This document shows, in pieces, positions 45,395-54,624 of a stretch of 64,000 nucleotides of DNA (within the stretch, counting starts at the first letter, position 1; every line of letters begins with the position of its first letter). Made by a program: the position numbers and the translations under genes. Source of the stretch: Pandoraea oxalativorans (GTDB taxonomy: Bacteria; Pseudomonadota; Gammaproteobacteria; Burkholderiales; Burkholderiaceae); contig NZ_CP011253.3 in the NCBI RefSeq assembly GCF_000972785.3, positions 2,976,001 to 3,040,000 on the forward strand, written 5' to 3'. The notes below the pieces were generated by a model. The model made no database searches. It was not told the DNA's origin and saw only the letters and a list, made by a program, of their open reading frames with translations.

Positions 45395-46669
45395 TCAGCG
45401 CGCCTTGGCAGGGAGGATCTTGCCGGACACGTTGCCGAAGCCGATGCGATAGCCGTCGCCCTGACACCAACCGCTCATCACGACGGTGTCGCCGTCTTCG
45501 ATGAACGAGCGCTTCGCGCCGCCGGCCAGCGTGATCGGATTCTTGCCGTTCCACGTGAGTTCGAGCAGGCTGCCGAACGAGTCCGGCGTCGGGCCACTGA
45601 TCGTGCCCGAACCCATCAGATCACCCACACGGACGTTGCAACCCGAGACCGTGTGGTGGGCAAATTGCTGCGCCATGCTCCAGTACATATGACGGAAGTT
45701 CGTGCGGCAAATCGACGTCGCCTCGGCATCGCCTTCCGCTTGCAGCAGGACTTCGAGTTCGATATCGAACGCGTGCTTGCCTTGCTGTTGCAGATACGAC
45801 AGCGGCTCGGGCGATTGCGCCGGACCGGCCACGCGGAACGGCTCGAGGGCTTCCATCGTCACGACCCACGGGGAGATGGAGGTACCGAACGTCTTCGCAT
45901 TGAACGGGCCAAGCGGCACGTATTCCCACTGCTGAAGATCGCGGGCGGACCAGTCGTTGAGGACCACCATGCCGAAGATCGCAGCCTCGGCGTCTTCCAC
46001 GCTCAGCGCTTCGCCAATGGCTGTTTCACGACCGACGATGAAGCCGGTTTCCAGTTCGAAGTCGAGCTTGCGGCAGGCGTCGAAAATCGGGCGCGGCTGA
46101 TCCGGCAGCTTGATCTGGCCGTTCGGTCGGTGCAGCGGCGTACCGCTCACGACCACCGAGCTGGCCCGGCCGTTGTAACCGATCGGAATTTCGAGCCAGT
46201 TCGGTAGCAACGCGTTAGCCGGGTCACGGAACATGCTGCCAACGTTGGTCGCGTGCTCTTTGGACGAGTAGAAGTCGGTATAGCCCGGCACCTGCACCGG
46301 GAGATGGAGCGTGGCTTGCGCCAGCGGCACGAGCGCTTGCGACTTGAGCGCGGCGTTCTCGCGCAGTGCGGCGTCGCCGTCGACAGCCAGCAGCGAGGTC
46401 AGGCGAGCACGCGTGGCACGCCAGACGGCACTACCGAGCGCCACGAACGCATTGATCGACGCCTGTGCGAAGACGGGCGTGTCGCCTGCCTTGAGCACGC
46501 CGGCGGCTTCAAGCGCCGCCAGATCGAGCACCTGATCGCCAATCGCGACGCCGACGCGCGGCGTGGGCAGTGCTTGCGTGCTGAACACACCGTAGGGCAG
46601 GTTTTGCAGCGGAAAGTCCGTCACACCGGTGTTGGCAGACGCGACCCAGCTTTGCAGGAGAGCAGACAT
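45395..46669 (-). CDS. fahA: Fumarylacetoacetase
   Basis: 424 residues, the length of FAH, which cleaves fumarylacetoacetate to fumarate and acetoacetate, the last step of tyrosine/homogentisate degradation. Family sequences present: DFYSSKEHATNVGSMFR (metal-binding Asp and catalytic His), LDFELETGFIVG (the metal-binding Glu pair), VVLNDWSARDLQQWEYVPLG, and GDLMGSGTISGP near the C-terminus. ATG at 46669 has AAGGA eight bases upstream. It follows hmgA on the same strand after 127 bp. No maleylacetoacetate isomerase gene lies adjacent. Confidence 0.95.
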   Translation of the reverse strand: MSALLQSWVASANTGVTDFPLQNLPYGVFSTQALPTPRVGVAIGDQVLDLAALEAAGVLKAGDTPVFAQASINAFVALGSAVWRATRARLTSLLAVDGDAALRENAALKSQALVPLAQATLHLPVQVPGYTDFYSSKEHATNVGSMFRDPANALLPNWLEIPIGYNGRASSVVVSGTPLHRPNGQIKLPDQPRPIFDACRKLDFELETGFIVGRETAIGEALSVEDAEAAIFGMVVLNDWSARDLQQWEYVPLGPFNAKTFGTSISPWVVTMEALEPFRVAGPAQSPEPLSYLQQQGKHAFDIELEVLLQAEGDAEATSICRTNFRHMYWSMAQQFAHHTVSGCNVRVGDLMGSGTISGPTPDSFGSLLELTWNGKNPITLAGGAKRSFIEDGDTVVMSGWCQGDGYRIGFGNVSGKILPAKAR

Positions 46670-46796
46670 GTGGAATTCCTTGTTCGAGGTAACGCTTCGG
46701 CCGACCGTGCGCGAGAGCAGCGCCGGGTCGGCCGTCAGGATGATCAAAGGTGTCGTGGCGCGATGGCGTCTGTGCCTTTCACGCCAACATCGGCCC

Positions 46797-48116
46797 TTAC
46801 TTCTGGTTGGGGTTGAAGTGCTTCTTCAGGTCCTGCCAGCAGGTGTAGTAGTTGTCCTGCAACTGCTTGGTCTCCAGCGCGAAGCGCGTCGGGCGAATCA
46901 CCGCCGGCGTTTCGAACATGAAGGCCATCGTGGCGTCCACCTTGTGCGGCTTGCTCGTGTCGGCCGCCGAGGCCTTCTCGAACGTTCCCGCATCGGGGCC
47001 ATGACCCGACATGCAGTTGTGCAGGCTCGCGCCACCCGGCACGAAGCCCTCGGCCTTGGCGTCGTACACGCCATGGATCAGCCCCATGAACTCGCTCGCA
47101 ATGTTGCGGTGGAACCAGGGCGGGCGGAACGAGTTTTCCATCGCCAGCCAGCGCGGCGGGAAAATCACGAAGTCGATATCGTCGACGCCCGGGGCATTGC
47201 TTTGCGATTGCAGCACCAGGAAGATCGACGGATCCGGATGGTCGTAGCTGATCGAGCCGATCGTGTTGAAGTGACGCAAATCGTATTTGTACGGCGCGTA
47301 GTTGCCGTGCCAGGCCACCACGTCCAGCGGCGAATGGCCGATATCGGCACGCCACAGCGCCCCACCGAATTTCGCCACCAGTTCGAAGTCGCCCTCGACG
47401 TCCTCATAAGCCGCGACAGGCGTCAGGAAGTCGCGCGGATTCGCGAGACCGTTCGAGCCGATGGGGCCCAGATCCGGCAGACGGAACAATGCGCCGTAGT
47501 TCTCGCAGATGTAGCCACGGGCGCGGCCGTCGGGCAACGTCACGCGAAAACGAACGCCGCGCGGCAGCACGGCTATTTCGTACGGCTCGACCTCTAGCAC
47601 GCCGAATTCGGTGGCGATACGCAGACGCCCTTCTTGCGGCACGACCAGCAATTCGCCGTCGGCGTTGTAGAAAAAGCGGCCGTCCATCGACTTGTTGGCC
47701 GCGTAGACATGAATGCCGCAGCCGTGACCGGCGTCCGGACCGCCATTACCGGCCATCGTCACCATGCCGTCGACGAAATCGGTCGGCGCTTCGGGCATCG
47801 GCAGCGGGTCCCAGCGCATCTGGTTCGGCGGCGTGGGCACCTCGTCGAAGCGGCTCAGCCAGCGCGTGTTCTCGATCGCAGTGAACGGCTTATGCATGGC
47901 GGCAGGACGAATGCGGTACACCCACGAGCGGCGATTGTGACCGCGAGGCGCAGTGAATGCCGTGCCGGAGAGTTGTTCCGCGTAGAGGCCATAAGGCGCA
48001 CGTTGCGGCGAATTCTGCCCGATGGGCAGCGCGCCCGGCAATGCTTCGGTCGCGAACTCGTTGGCGAAACCGGACAAATAGCCCAATTCCCCCTGAATCT
48101 GATCTGCTTGACGCAT
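46797..48116 (-). CDS. hmgA: Homogentisate 1,2-dioxygenase
   Basis: 439 residues, typical HmgA length. It opens the ring of homogentisate using a mononuclear Fe(II), giving maleylacetoacetate. Signature phrases: [18 protein letters not shown] at the N-terminus, [20 protein letters not shown] followed by [10 protein letters not shown] (iron ligands His and Glu), and [21 protein letters not shown] at 48116 has GAGG five bases upstream; the frame is open a little further upstream without family sequence. First gene of hmgA-fahA, divergent from a LysR regulator, which probably controls it. Confidence 0.96.
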   Translation of the reverse strand: MRQADQIQGELGYLSGFANEFATEALPGALPIGQNSPQRAPYGLYAEQLSGTAFTAPRGHNRRSWVYRIRPAAMHKPFTAIENTRWLSRFDEVPTPPNQMRWDPLPMPEAPTDFVDGMVTMAGNGGPDAGHGCGIHVYAANKSMDGRFFYNADGELLVVPQEGRLRIATEFGVLEVEPYEIAVLPRGVRFRVTLPDGRARGYICENYGALFRLPDLGPIGSNGLANPRDFLTPVAAYEDVEGDFELVAKFGGALWRADIGHSPLDVVAWHGNYAPYKYDLRHFNTIGSISYDHPDPSIFLVLQSQSNAPGVDDIDFVIFPPRWLAMENSFRPPWFHRNIASEFMGLIHGVYDAKAEGFVPGGASLHNCMSGHGPDAGTFEKASAADTSKPHKVDATMAFMFETPAVIRPTRFALETKQLQDNYYTCWQDLKKHFNPNQK

Positions 48117-48198
48117 GAGTGCCTCGTCTCCTGTTTTCGAATGGCACAATTGTCCGCCAAGCGACCACATTTTGCGATATAAATAGACAAATCCACTA

Positions 48199-48215
48199 TA
48201 TTCACAACGCGAATA
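48199..48215. promoter_or_regulatory. Candidate LysR-type operator between hmgA and its divergent regulator
   Basis: TATTC-N7-GAATA, a perfect 5-bp-arm dyad with the T-N11-A form of LysR-family binding sites. It lies 83-99 bp upstream of hmgA and 31-47 bp upstream of the regulator start, a usual position for dual control. The ~40 bp around it is AT-rich compared with the rest. Confidence 0.5.
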
Positions 48216-48245
48216 TCACTCCGGTGATCCGCTGACGCTTTCTTT

Positions 48246-49151
48246 ATGATTTCCTTGCGCGACGTCGATTTGAACCTGCTGGTGGTGTTCCACGCGGTAC
48301 TCACGCACCGGAGCATCTCTCAGGCGGCACGGGAACTGGGGCTATCGCAGCCCGCCGTCAGCAATGGCCTCGCACGGCTGCGGCAAACGTTCGAAGACGA
48401 GTTGTTCACGCGCACGGGCACCGGCATGCAGCCCACGCCGTTCGCCGAGGCGCTGGCCGAACCCGTATCGGCCGCATTGGAGGGCATTTCGCGGGCCATC
48501 AACCATCGTGAGGCGTTCGATCCGGTGAGTAGCCAGCGGGAATTTACGTTGGCGATGACGGACGTCGGCGAGGTGTACTTCATGCCCGCGCTGATCGACC
48601 TGTGCACACAACTGGCGCCGGGGGTCCGTATCAGCACGGTTCGGGCGTCGCTGCCCGATCTGAAGGAGGCGATGGCCGCAGGGCGCATCGATCTTGCGGT
48701 GGGGGCGTTCGACGATCTGACAGGGCCGTTTTTCCAGCGAAGGTTGTTCCGGCAGCAATATGTGAGCATGTTCCGCATCGGTCACGCGCTCGACACGCCG
48801 AACGCTGGGCTGGCCGAATTCAAGGCGGCTCGCCACCTGTTCGTCGCCACCGGCGACAACCCCTATGCGCGCGTCAATCAGCTTCTCGCGCAGGCGGGCT
48901 TCGGTTGCGACGCCAACTTCTGGGTGCCCCACTTCATCGCGGTGCCCTACATCGTCAGCACGAACGATCTGGTGGTGACGGTGCCGCAGAAGTTTGCCGA
49001 ACGCGCCGCCGCACCGTTCGGGCTGCACTTCGTCAAACCACCTCTGCGTCTGCCAGCGCTGCAAACCAATGTGTTCTGGCACCGTCGCTACCATCAGGAC
49101 GCCGGGAACCAATGGCTACGTCAGTTGATTTCGGAACATTTCGTGGAATAG
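48246..49151 (+). CDS. LysR family transcriptional regulator, likely of hmgA-fahA
   Basis: 301 residues, the standard length. N-terminal winged HTH: LNLLVVFHAVLTHRSISQAARELGLSQPAVS with ARLRQTFEDELFTR (residues 6-55). The remaining part is the periplasmic-binding-like effector domain (REFTLAMTDVGEVYFMPALI, DLVVTVPQKFAERAAA). The N-terminus DVDLNLLVVF places it near the NodD/LinR-like subgroup that senses aromatics. It is divergent from hmgA across 129 bp containing a LysR-type dyad. Inference: it activates hmgA-fahA in response to a tyrosine-pathway intermediate such as homogentisate. Confidence 0.88.
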   Translation: MISLRDVDLNLLVVFHAVLTHRSISQAARELGLSQPAVSNGLARLRQTFEDELFTRTGTGMQPTPFAEALAEPVSAALEGISRAINHREAFDPVSSQREFTLAMTDVGEVYFMPALIDLCTQLAPGVRISTVRASLPDLKEAMAAGRIDLAVGAFDDLTGPFFQRRLFRQQYVSMFRIGHALDTPNAGLAEFKAARHLFVATGDNPYARVNQLLAQAGFGCDANFWVPHFIAVPYIVSTNDLVVTVPQKFAERAAAPFGLHFVKPPLRLPALQTNVFWHRRYHQDAGNQWLRQLISEHFVE

Positions 49152-49208
49152 GGACGGCGGGCCAACCATTCCCGCCTCCACCCGCCGCGATCCCTTCCTA
49201 CCTCACGC

Positions 49209-52200
49209 TCACGCGTCGCTGGCGATAGCGTGCCCTTGTGAGCGCAGCCAATCGTTCCAGGCCGTATCGAGTGCGTCGAAAGCCGCCTCCATCTGTCCGA
49301 CCGACGCCTGCGGCGCGAGATGTTCGACCTGTGCGGCTAGGGACGCCAGCGAACTCAGACCAAACGCCATGAAGCCTCCACGCAGCCGGTGCGCCGAGTG
49401 GCGGAGTGTCTCGCGTGAAGACTCGGCGAGCGCCGCCCGACAATTCGCGATGTCCTGATCCGCAATCTTGACAAAGGTGTCGAGCATGTCCGACAAGGGC
49501 AAGCGCCAGTCCTTGGGTGACGCCGCCTCAGGCACAGGTCTGGGGGCATTCTCGATCAGTCGCGACGACGCCGGCAACGGCGCGATCTCTACGCAAAGCG
49601 ACGGGTAGCGCGAGCGAACCAGTTCGATGACCCGCAGCAACGAACGGGCGTCCACGGGTTTGTAGACGACCGCATCGTAAGGCGATTTTGCCTCGCGATC
49701 ATTGCGCAGCGTGACGTCGGCCGTCGCCACCACCACCGGCACATGGGGTGCACGTGCCTTGATCGCCGTCGCCAGCGCATGCCCGGAGAGGTGCGGCATG
49801 TTGGCATCGGTGATAACGAGCATGTGCGACTCGGCATCGAACGCGTCGAGCGCTTCGCGAGGGTCGTGATAGCAATCCACCATCGCGCCGAGTCCTTCCA
49901 ACTGACGTGACAGCAACATGCCGCTGATCGGATGATCGTCTGCGACCAGCACGTACCAACCGGCCAACGGCCTCACGCGCGTCTGTGCATTGACCGTGCC
50001 CGGCACCGGAAGGTCGGCGTTGGTCGACAGGCCCGGGCGTGGCGTAGCGCCCAGCGCCTCCCAAAGTTCGGCCTGTTGCAGCAGGGCGATGTCGCGCGGC
50101 CACGTCGGTGTGCTTCCGGCTGGACGGTCCACCGGCGTAGCACGGAGTAAGTAGACTTCCGCGCCCGCCATGCCACGCACCGGCCATTCGTCAGCGAACA
50201 TCAGGAGACCGGAATCCTGCTCGCGACCGGCCCCCGTCGACCACGACACGGCGTCGTCATATCGAACCGGGACGAAACCCGCACGACGGATCAACGCATC
50301 GAGGTACCAGTGACGACGCGACAATGCGCTCACATAAGCGAACGTCTCCTGCGAATCCACGACAACCGGGGCCTCGCTATCGGGGGCCCACGGCAGATGC
50401 AGCGTGAAGCGCATGGTCGTGCCCTGCCCCTGCTCGCTGTCGACGGCCAGAACACCACCGAGCATACCGACGAACTGATGCGAAATCGCCAGCCCCAGCC
50501 CCGTGCCATGCTGCATGCCCGGCTCGGTGGTGCTCTTGCCGAATGGCCGGAACAGATCGGCAAGATCGGCAGCCGCGATGCCTACACCGCTATCGCCCAC
50601 CGTAAAGGCCACGTCGCAGCCCTGCATATCCGAGCGCGTCACCATTGCACTGAACGCCACGTGTCCCTTTTCGGTGAACTTGATGGCGTTGCCGACAAGG
50701 TTGGTCACGACCTGTCCGAGACGCAGCGCATCCGTGTGCACCGCACGAACGAGGAGCGGATCGATCATCCAGTCCAACGTGAGGCCCTGCAAACGCGCGC
50801 GACCTGTGAACGACAACCCCACCGCCTCAAGCTCCTTTAGCAGCGAGTAATCGCGAGAATTCAGTTCGAAGCGACCGACCTGAATGCGTGAATAATCGAG
50901 AAGATCGTTGATGAGATCGAGCAAATTACGCGTCGAACTCTCCATCACGTCCACGTAATAGCGATGCTCGTCGCCAAGGTTCTGCGCACTGAGCAATTCG
51001 AGCGACGCCAGCGTGCCGTACAGTGGCGTGCGCATCTCATGGCTGACGGTCGTAAGGAACACGTCCTTCGCGCGATTGGCGCTCTCCGCAGCAAGACGTG
51101 CCTTGCGTTGCTCCAGCTCGAAGCGGCGCTGTTCGGTGACGTCCGACAGTGTGCCGATCAACACCGGTTGCTCACGAAACACCGTATCGACGAAGCTCAC
51201 CGCGTAGTGGCGCTCACCCGCGTCGTCGAGCGCACTGAGGAGACGCCGGACGGGACGTGCCGCCACGCCGCTGTGCAGTTGACGGTACATCCGCGTCAGC
51301 TCGCCATCGCCAAGATGTCTGAGCAAATCGACCGTACCGGCATACGCCGGATTACTCATCACCACGGCCGGCTCGAACGGATCGATGATCGCCATACCGA
51401 CGGGTGCCGTCTCGATAAGCGTCTGGGTGAAAGCATCGCGCTCCAGCAACGCCGTCGTGCGCTGACGCGCAGGTTCGATGATGCGTTGACGCATGTAACG
51501 CATGCCAGCATAGACGCCGCCAGCGTACAGGAGCAATAGCAACGTCGCGCCGAGCAACACCGTCGCGTTCTCTTTCAGCAACTGCGCGGGGCGCACGGCG
51601 TAACGCACGAACCACGGCGTCGATGCCAATCGCCGCTCGAACACCAGACGCTGACCGTCGGAGCGCAAGGTCATCTGCGCGCCGCCAAAGAGCGGCAGCG
51701 TAACCAGCGTACGCAGATAACCCAAGGACGACATCGGAAGCCCGGCGCTCGCAATGACAAGGCCATCGTCCGAAATCAGCTGGAGCGCTTCGCCTGAACG
51801 TTCAAGATTGCGCATGCGTGGCGGCACGATCATATCCGGTGACATGCTGGTGCCGACATAAAGCACCAGATGGCCGTGTAGATCGCGGATCGGCACGAAA
51901 CTCGAAACGGTTTTCAGATGCGTGACAGGATGCGTGTAGTTGTAAGTCCAGAACGGACCTTCACTGTTGCCCCGGATACGCGCGTGATAGCGCTCGACCT
52001 TGTTGATTTCTGCGAGAATCGCCTGCGTGTCGCGCGCCAGGTCGGCCGGGCTGAATGCTTCGCGGCCAACGGCGGGACGATAGGTCGCAAACGCTCCGTC
52101 TGCGGAGATGATGAAGGTCTCGTCCTGTGCGTCGAGCGGACTCCAGAAGTTGGCGTCGAGCACCATGAGGCGCAACGTCAGACGCGCGAGCAACGCTGCG

Positions 52201-52598
52201 CGCTCTTGCGTGATTTCCGCCAGTTTGACGATTTCGAATTCGCTGTCCCAGCCCACGCCGTTGATGCGCCGCGCAGTGCCCGCCGGCATGGAGATCAGCG
52301 GCTTCAGAATGCGGTCGGTCAGCGCCTGCGTAGCACCGCCGGGACGCACGGTGCTTGCCTGGGTCGCCTGCGCCATCGCGCGAGCCTGTTCGTTGAAGAT
52401 CTCGAGGTCCCGGATTTCGCGCCCGACAGCCGCAAAGAACGACTCCGTCTTTTGTCCGCTTTGCCAGAGGGTGCCGAAGAGCGCATAGGAGACCGCTGCG
52501 ACCCACACCGACAAACCGAACAGCAGGGCCAGCAGGCCACCAATGCGAAGCAGGCGGCCCGCGATCGCGATGTCGCGCGTCATCGTTCTGGCAGGCAT
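49209..52598 (-). CDS. Unorthodox hybrid sensor histidine kinase (HisKA-HATPase-REC-Hpt)
   Basis: 1129 residues. One TM near the N-terminus (LLALLFGLSVWVAAVSYALF) and a second at ~345-368 enclose a ~300-residue periplasmic sensor domain. Then a PAS-like region (~395-500), HisKA with phospho-acceptor His520 in TVSHEMRTPLYG, HATPase with NLVGNAIKF, DSGVGI and GTGLGLAIS, a ~120-residue spacer, a receiver domain with Asp931 (VITDANMP) and a C-terminal Hpt domain with His1070 (AHRLRGGFMAFG). This His-Asp-His layout is that of BvgS/EvgS-type phosphorelays, but the sensor region is not BvgS-like. ATG at 52598 is chosen (GGAG just upstream). It follows the response regulator gene after 29 bp. Signal unknown. 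Confidence 0.9.
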   Translation of the reverse strand: MPARTMTRDIAIAGRLLRIGGLLALLFGLSVWVAAVSYALFGTLWQSGQKTESFFAAVGREIRDLEIFNEQARAMAQATQASTVRPGGATQALTDRILKPLISMPAGTARRINGVGWDSEFEIVKLAEITQERAALLARLTLRLMVLDANFWSPLDAQDETFIISADGAFATYRPAVGREAFSPADLARDTQAILAEINKVERYHARIRGNSEGPFWTYNYTHPVTHLKTVSSFVPIRDLHGHLVLYVGTSMSPDMIVPPRMRNLERSGEALQLISDDGLVIASAGLPMSSLGYLRTLVTLPLFGGAQMTLRSDGQRLVFERRLASTPWFVRYAVRPAQLLKENATVLLGATLLLLLYAGGVYAGMRYMRQRIIEPARQRTTALLERDAFTQTLIETAPVGMAIIDPFEPAVVMSNPAYAGTVDLLRHLGDGELTRMYRQLHSGVAARPVRRLLSALDDAGERHYAVSFVDTVFREQPVLIGTLSDVTEQRRFELEQRKARLAAESANRAKDVFLTTVSHEMRTPLYGTLASLELLSAQNLGDEHRYYVDVMESSTRNLLDLINDLLDYSRIQVGRFELNSRDYSLLKELEAVGLSFTGRARLQGLTLDWMIDPLLVRAVHTDALRLGQVVTNLVGNAIKFTEKGHVAFSAMVTRSDMQGCDVAFTVGDSGVGIAAADLADLFRPFGKSTTEPGMQHGTGLGLAISHQFVGMLGGVLAVDSEQGQGTTMRFTLHLPWAPDSEAPVVVDSQETFAYVSALSRRHWYLDALIRRAGFVPVRYDDAVSWSTGAGREQDSGLLMFADEWPVRGMAGAEVYLLRATPVDRPAGSTPTWPRDIALLQQAELWEALGATPRPGLSTNADLPVPGTVNAQTRVRPLAGWYVLVADDHPISGMLLSRQLEGLGAMVDCYHDPREALDAFDAESHMLVITDANMPHLSGHALATAIKARAPHVPVVVATADVTLRNDREAKSPYDAVVYKPVDARSLLRVIELVRSRYPSLCVEIAPLPASSRLIENAPRPVPEAASPKDWRLPLSDMLDTFVKIADQDIANCRAALAESSRETLRHSAHRLRGGFMAFGLSSLASLAAQVEHLAPQASVGQMEAAFDALDTAWNDWLRSQGHAIASDA

Positions 52599-52627
52599 AG
52601 ACTCCAACGTCTGTGGTCGGGGCGGAC

Positions 52628-53302
52628 TCAGGCGGCACTCGGCGCTTCGGCATCGCCGTCACGCGCAAACTGAACCGGGCTCGACACGTGCAGCTTGAAT
52701 AACTCCATGTCGGTGCGGCAACCCAACTTGCACATGGCCATGCGTTTCTGGTTGTTGATCGTTTTGGCGGAACGCTTGAGCGCACCCGCAATTTGCGACA
52801 CGTTCTGACCATCCAGATACATCCGCAACACTTCCATTTCCTTGGGCGAGAGCGGGCGGCGCGCCGTCGGCTTGCGGCGCATCTGCTCCTCGAGAATCTG
52901 CTCGGCGCGTCCACCGCGATAACTCATACCGCGCCGGCAGCGCTCCACACACACGGTGATTTCACGCAGGTCGTCGGACTTGGTCATCACACCCAACACG
53001 CCACAGCTGTCGAGTGCGTGAATAATGGCCGGCTGTTCGATCGACGTGAACACGATGATCTTGACGTCGGGATACTTGCGACGGACGCGGTTGATCATGA
53101 CGAGGCCATCGCCGAATGCGCCACCGGGCATGCAGTAATCGGTAATGAGGACGTCGACCGAATTCGTTTCGAGCGCCTTGAACAACTCGGTCGAATTCGA
53201 GACAGGAGGCAGCACGTGAAAACCCGGGTCCGGGGACAGCATTTCACGTAGCGTGGAGGCGACGATCGGGTGATCGTCCGCAATCAGAATCTTTACCATC
53301 AT
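52628..53302 (-). CDS. NarL/BvgA-type response regulator
   Basis: 224 residues. Receiver domain with the acidic pair DDHPIV at residues 9-14, phospho-acceptor Asp55 (LITDYCMPGG), and Thr/Lys of the active site (IVFTS, MTKSDDL). The LuxR-type HTH spans about 150-200 (LSPKEMEVLRMYLDGQNVSQ, SAKTINNQKRMAMCKLGC). It should accept phosphate from the Hpt domain of the kinase encoded right after it, with which it forms an operon. AAGGA lies before the tandem ATGs. DNA upstream of the next gene to the right contains TAGGAAA-type heptads similar to BvgA sites, so that lipoprotein gene is a possible target. Confidence 0.92.
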   Translation of the reverse strand: MMVKILIADDHPIVASTLREMLSPDPGFHVLPPVSNSTELFKALETNSVDVLITDYCMPGGAFGDGLVMINRVRRKYPDVKIIVFTSIEQPAIIHALDSCGVLGVMTKSDDLREITVCVERCRRGMSYRGGRAEQILEEQMRRKPTARRPLSPKEMEVLRMYLDGQNVSQIAGALKRSAKTINNQKRMAMCKLGCRTDMELFKLHVSSPVQFARDGDAEAPSAA

Positions 53303-53509
53303 TTGCTGGATCCTTTTAAAAGAAGTCAGCCGTGGGCGCGCGCGATCCCTCGCCGTGTCTTCGCGTCATGGCTTCCCAAAAGAGGAATGTGCGTCTTGCC
53401 GACGCACGCGTTGGTCACGAAGGCGTGACCGCATTGCTGCTGGGCGACGATTGCGGAACCCGACAGTCCGGCGCGTGGGCCGCTCAAGGCCCCTCGCCCG
53501 CTGCCTGCC

Positions 53510-54034
53510 TTATCCGGCGCTCCCGGCACGCCCGGCGACGACCGCACGCGGTTCATCGACGGTGGTCCACGCCGAGCACGTCTTGTGCCCTGTCAACTGA
53601 GTTGTGCCCGCGCCGATAACCGGCTTGACACAGTAACGAATGCGAACGCCGCGCAAACCTGCCGAGGGCATCATCTCGCGCGCCCGTCCGACGACGCGAA
53701 TGCGCGTCGGTCCGGCCGCTGCTTCCCACAGATGTACGCTATCGGTCTCAGGCCAATCCGCCATCCATCGGTATGAGCCGCGCACCACCGCGCCTACCCT
53801 CGGCGTATCGCTCAGCTTCACCGCAGCTGCGACCGGGCGCATCCGCGTTTCGACCTCTGGCGATGACGCAACCGGGGGCTCCACTCGCGCCAGCGAAGCC
53901 CCGTCGCTCGCCGATTCCGTCGTGATGCCCGTCACATTCGCCGTCGACGCTTTGTATTCGCTACATCCCGCAAGCAGCGCCATCGCCAGCGCGCTGCCAA
54001 AGCTTATTAGTGTCGTCACAGCGCGCCGTCCCAT
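53510..54034 (-). CDS. Hypothetical lipoprotein
   Basis: About 174 residues from the ATG at 54034, which gives a classic lipoprotein signal peptide (MGRRAVTTLISFGSALAMAL then LAGCS, Cys at ~24). The mature part has a Ser/Thr/Ala/Val-rich stretch followed by a compact region with conserved-looking aromatics (GSYRWMADWPETDSVHLWEAA) and two Cys (IRYCVKP, HKTCSAW) that may form a disulphide. No family is recognised. The frame is open to 54157 and starts at 54100 or 54151 cannot be excluded. It sits beside the two-component operon on the same strand; repeated TAGGA elements lie upstream. The membrane-anchored periplasmic location is an inference. Confidence 0.65.
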   Translation of the reverse strand: MGRRAVTTLISFGSALAMALLAGCSEYKASTANVTGITTESASDGASLARVEPPVASSPEVETRMRPVAAAVKLSDTPRVGAVVRGSYRWMADWPETDSVHLWEAAAGPTRIRVVGRAREMMPSAGLRGVRIRYCVKPVIGAGTTQLTGHKTCSAWTTVDEPRAVVAGRAGSAG

Positions 54035-54624
54035 TGCTTGTGTGGCAATTGGGCAAGAGGATTGGCCGGGCAGGAAAGCGTCAACGTGTGTTGGGGTCAT
54101 CGGTCCATTACCAATCGTCTCGCCGCGTGACAAAGGAACGTTACGCGTCATTTTCACGACCAGCGGAAATATAGGATAAATCTACAAAACCCTACCGTTT
54201 TGGATCTCTTTATAGGAAACATCCTAGTCCAAATTAGGAGGAATACCGTTCGCGCCTTACACGCCCCGCGCGTCGCCATCGAATTCAGTGCGGAAATAAC
54301 TCAGATGACGTAGCTCGAACGCTCAGGCAGCGTTCCGATTGACACGCAAATGAGGAAAAAATTCATTTGAAAGATGCCAGTCGTGTCAGCCACAGGCCGC
54401 ACCTGGCGTGATACGCCGGCGCCGAAACGGCAAGAGGTCACTCGAACGACGTGGCGACTTTCGAAATACCTCCTATCTTTTGATCGCAATACGCAAAGCG
54501 CGTCCACCCCGCCGATACCGGCAGCAATTAAATTCGATGAAATTCTATTAACTACGATTAAAGCGGGAGATAAGGTGAAGGAAATCCAGGACCGAAGAGA
54601 CTTGGCGACTTTGAATAAATAGAT
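54035..54624. other. AT-richer intergenic region upstream of the lipoprotein gene
   Basis: About 590 bp with visibly lower GC than its surroundings, especially 54165-54240 and 54460-54620. It contains TAGGA/TCCTA elements (54172-54240) and no convincing gene. A rightward 82-codon frame (54374-54622) and a leftward 68-codon frame (54301-54507) lack ribosome-binding sites and family features. The right end borders the stop of the leftward TSUP gene, so the region should hold the lipoprotein promoter and the TSUP transcript end. Confidence 0.5.
54172..54240. promoter_or_regulatory. Cluster of TAGGA/TCCTA elements (BvgA-like heptads)
   Basis: TAGGATA at 54172, TAGGAAACATCCTA at 54213-54226 (an inverted repeat of TAGGA with a 4-bp gap), and TAGGAG at 54235. 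The last two TAGGA copies are exactly 22 bp apart. TTTCCTA (reverse of TAGGAAA) fits the (T/A)TTC(C/T)TA heptad known for BvgA, and 22 bp is the known spacing of adjacent BvgA dimers. The site is upstream of the leftward lipoprotein gene, near a BvgA-type regulator gene. Confidence 0.4.

Noticed and set aside
49209..53302. Calling the two-component pair BvgAS
   Set aside because: The kinase shares the phosphorelay layout, but its sensor region between two membrane helices is not the double venus-flytrap of BvgS, so only a BvgA/BvgS-type description is justified.
54374..54622. An 82-codon + strand frame in the AT-richer intergenic region
   Set aside because: No clear ribosome-binding site, odd base composition, no family likeness. 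It may be a remnant but cannot be supported as a gene.
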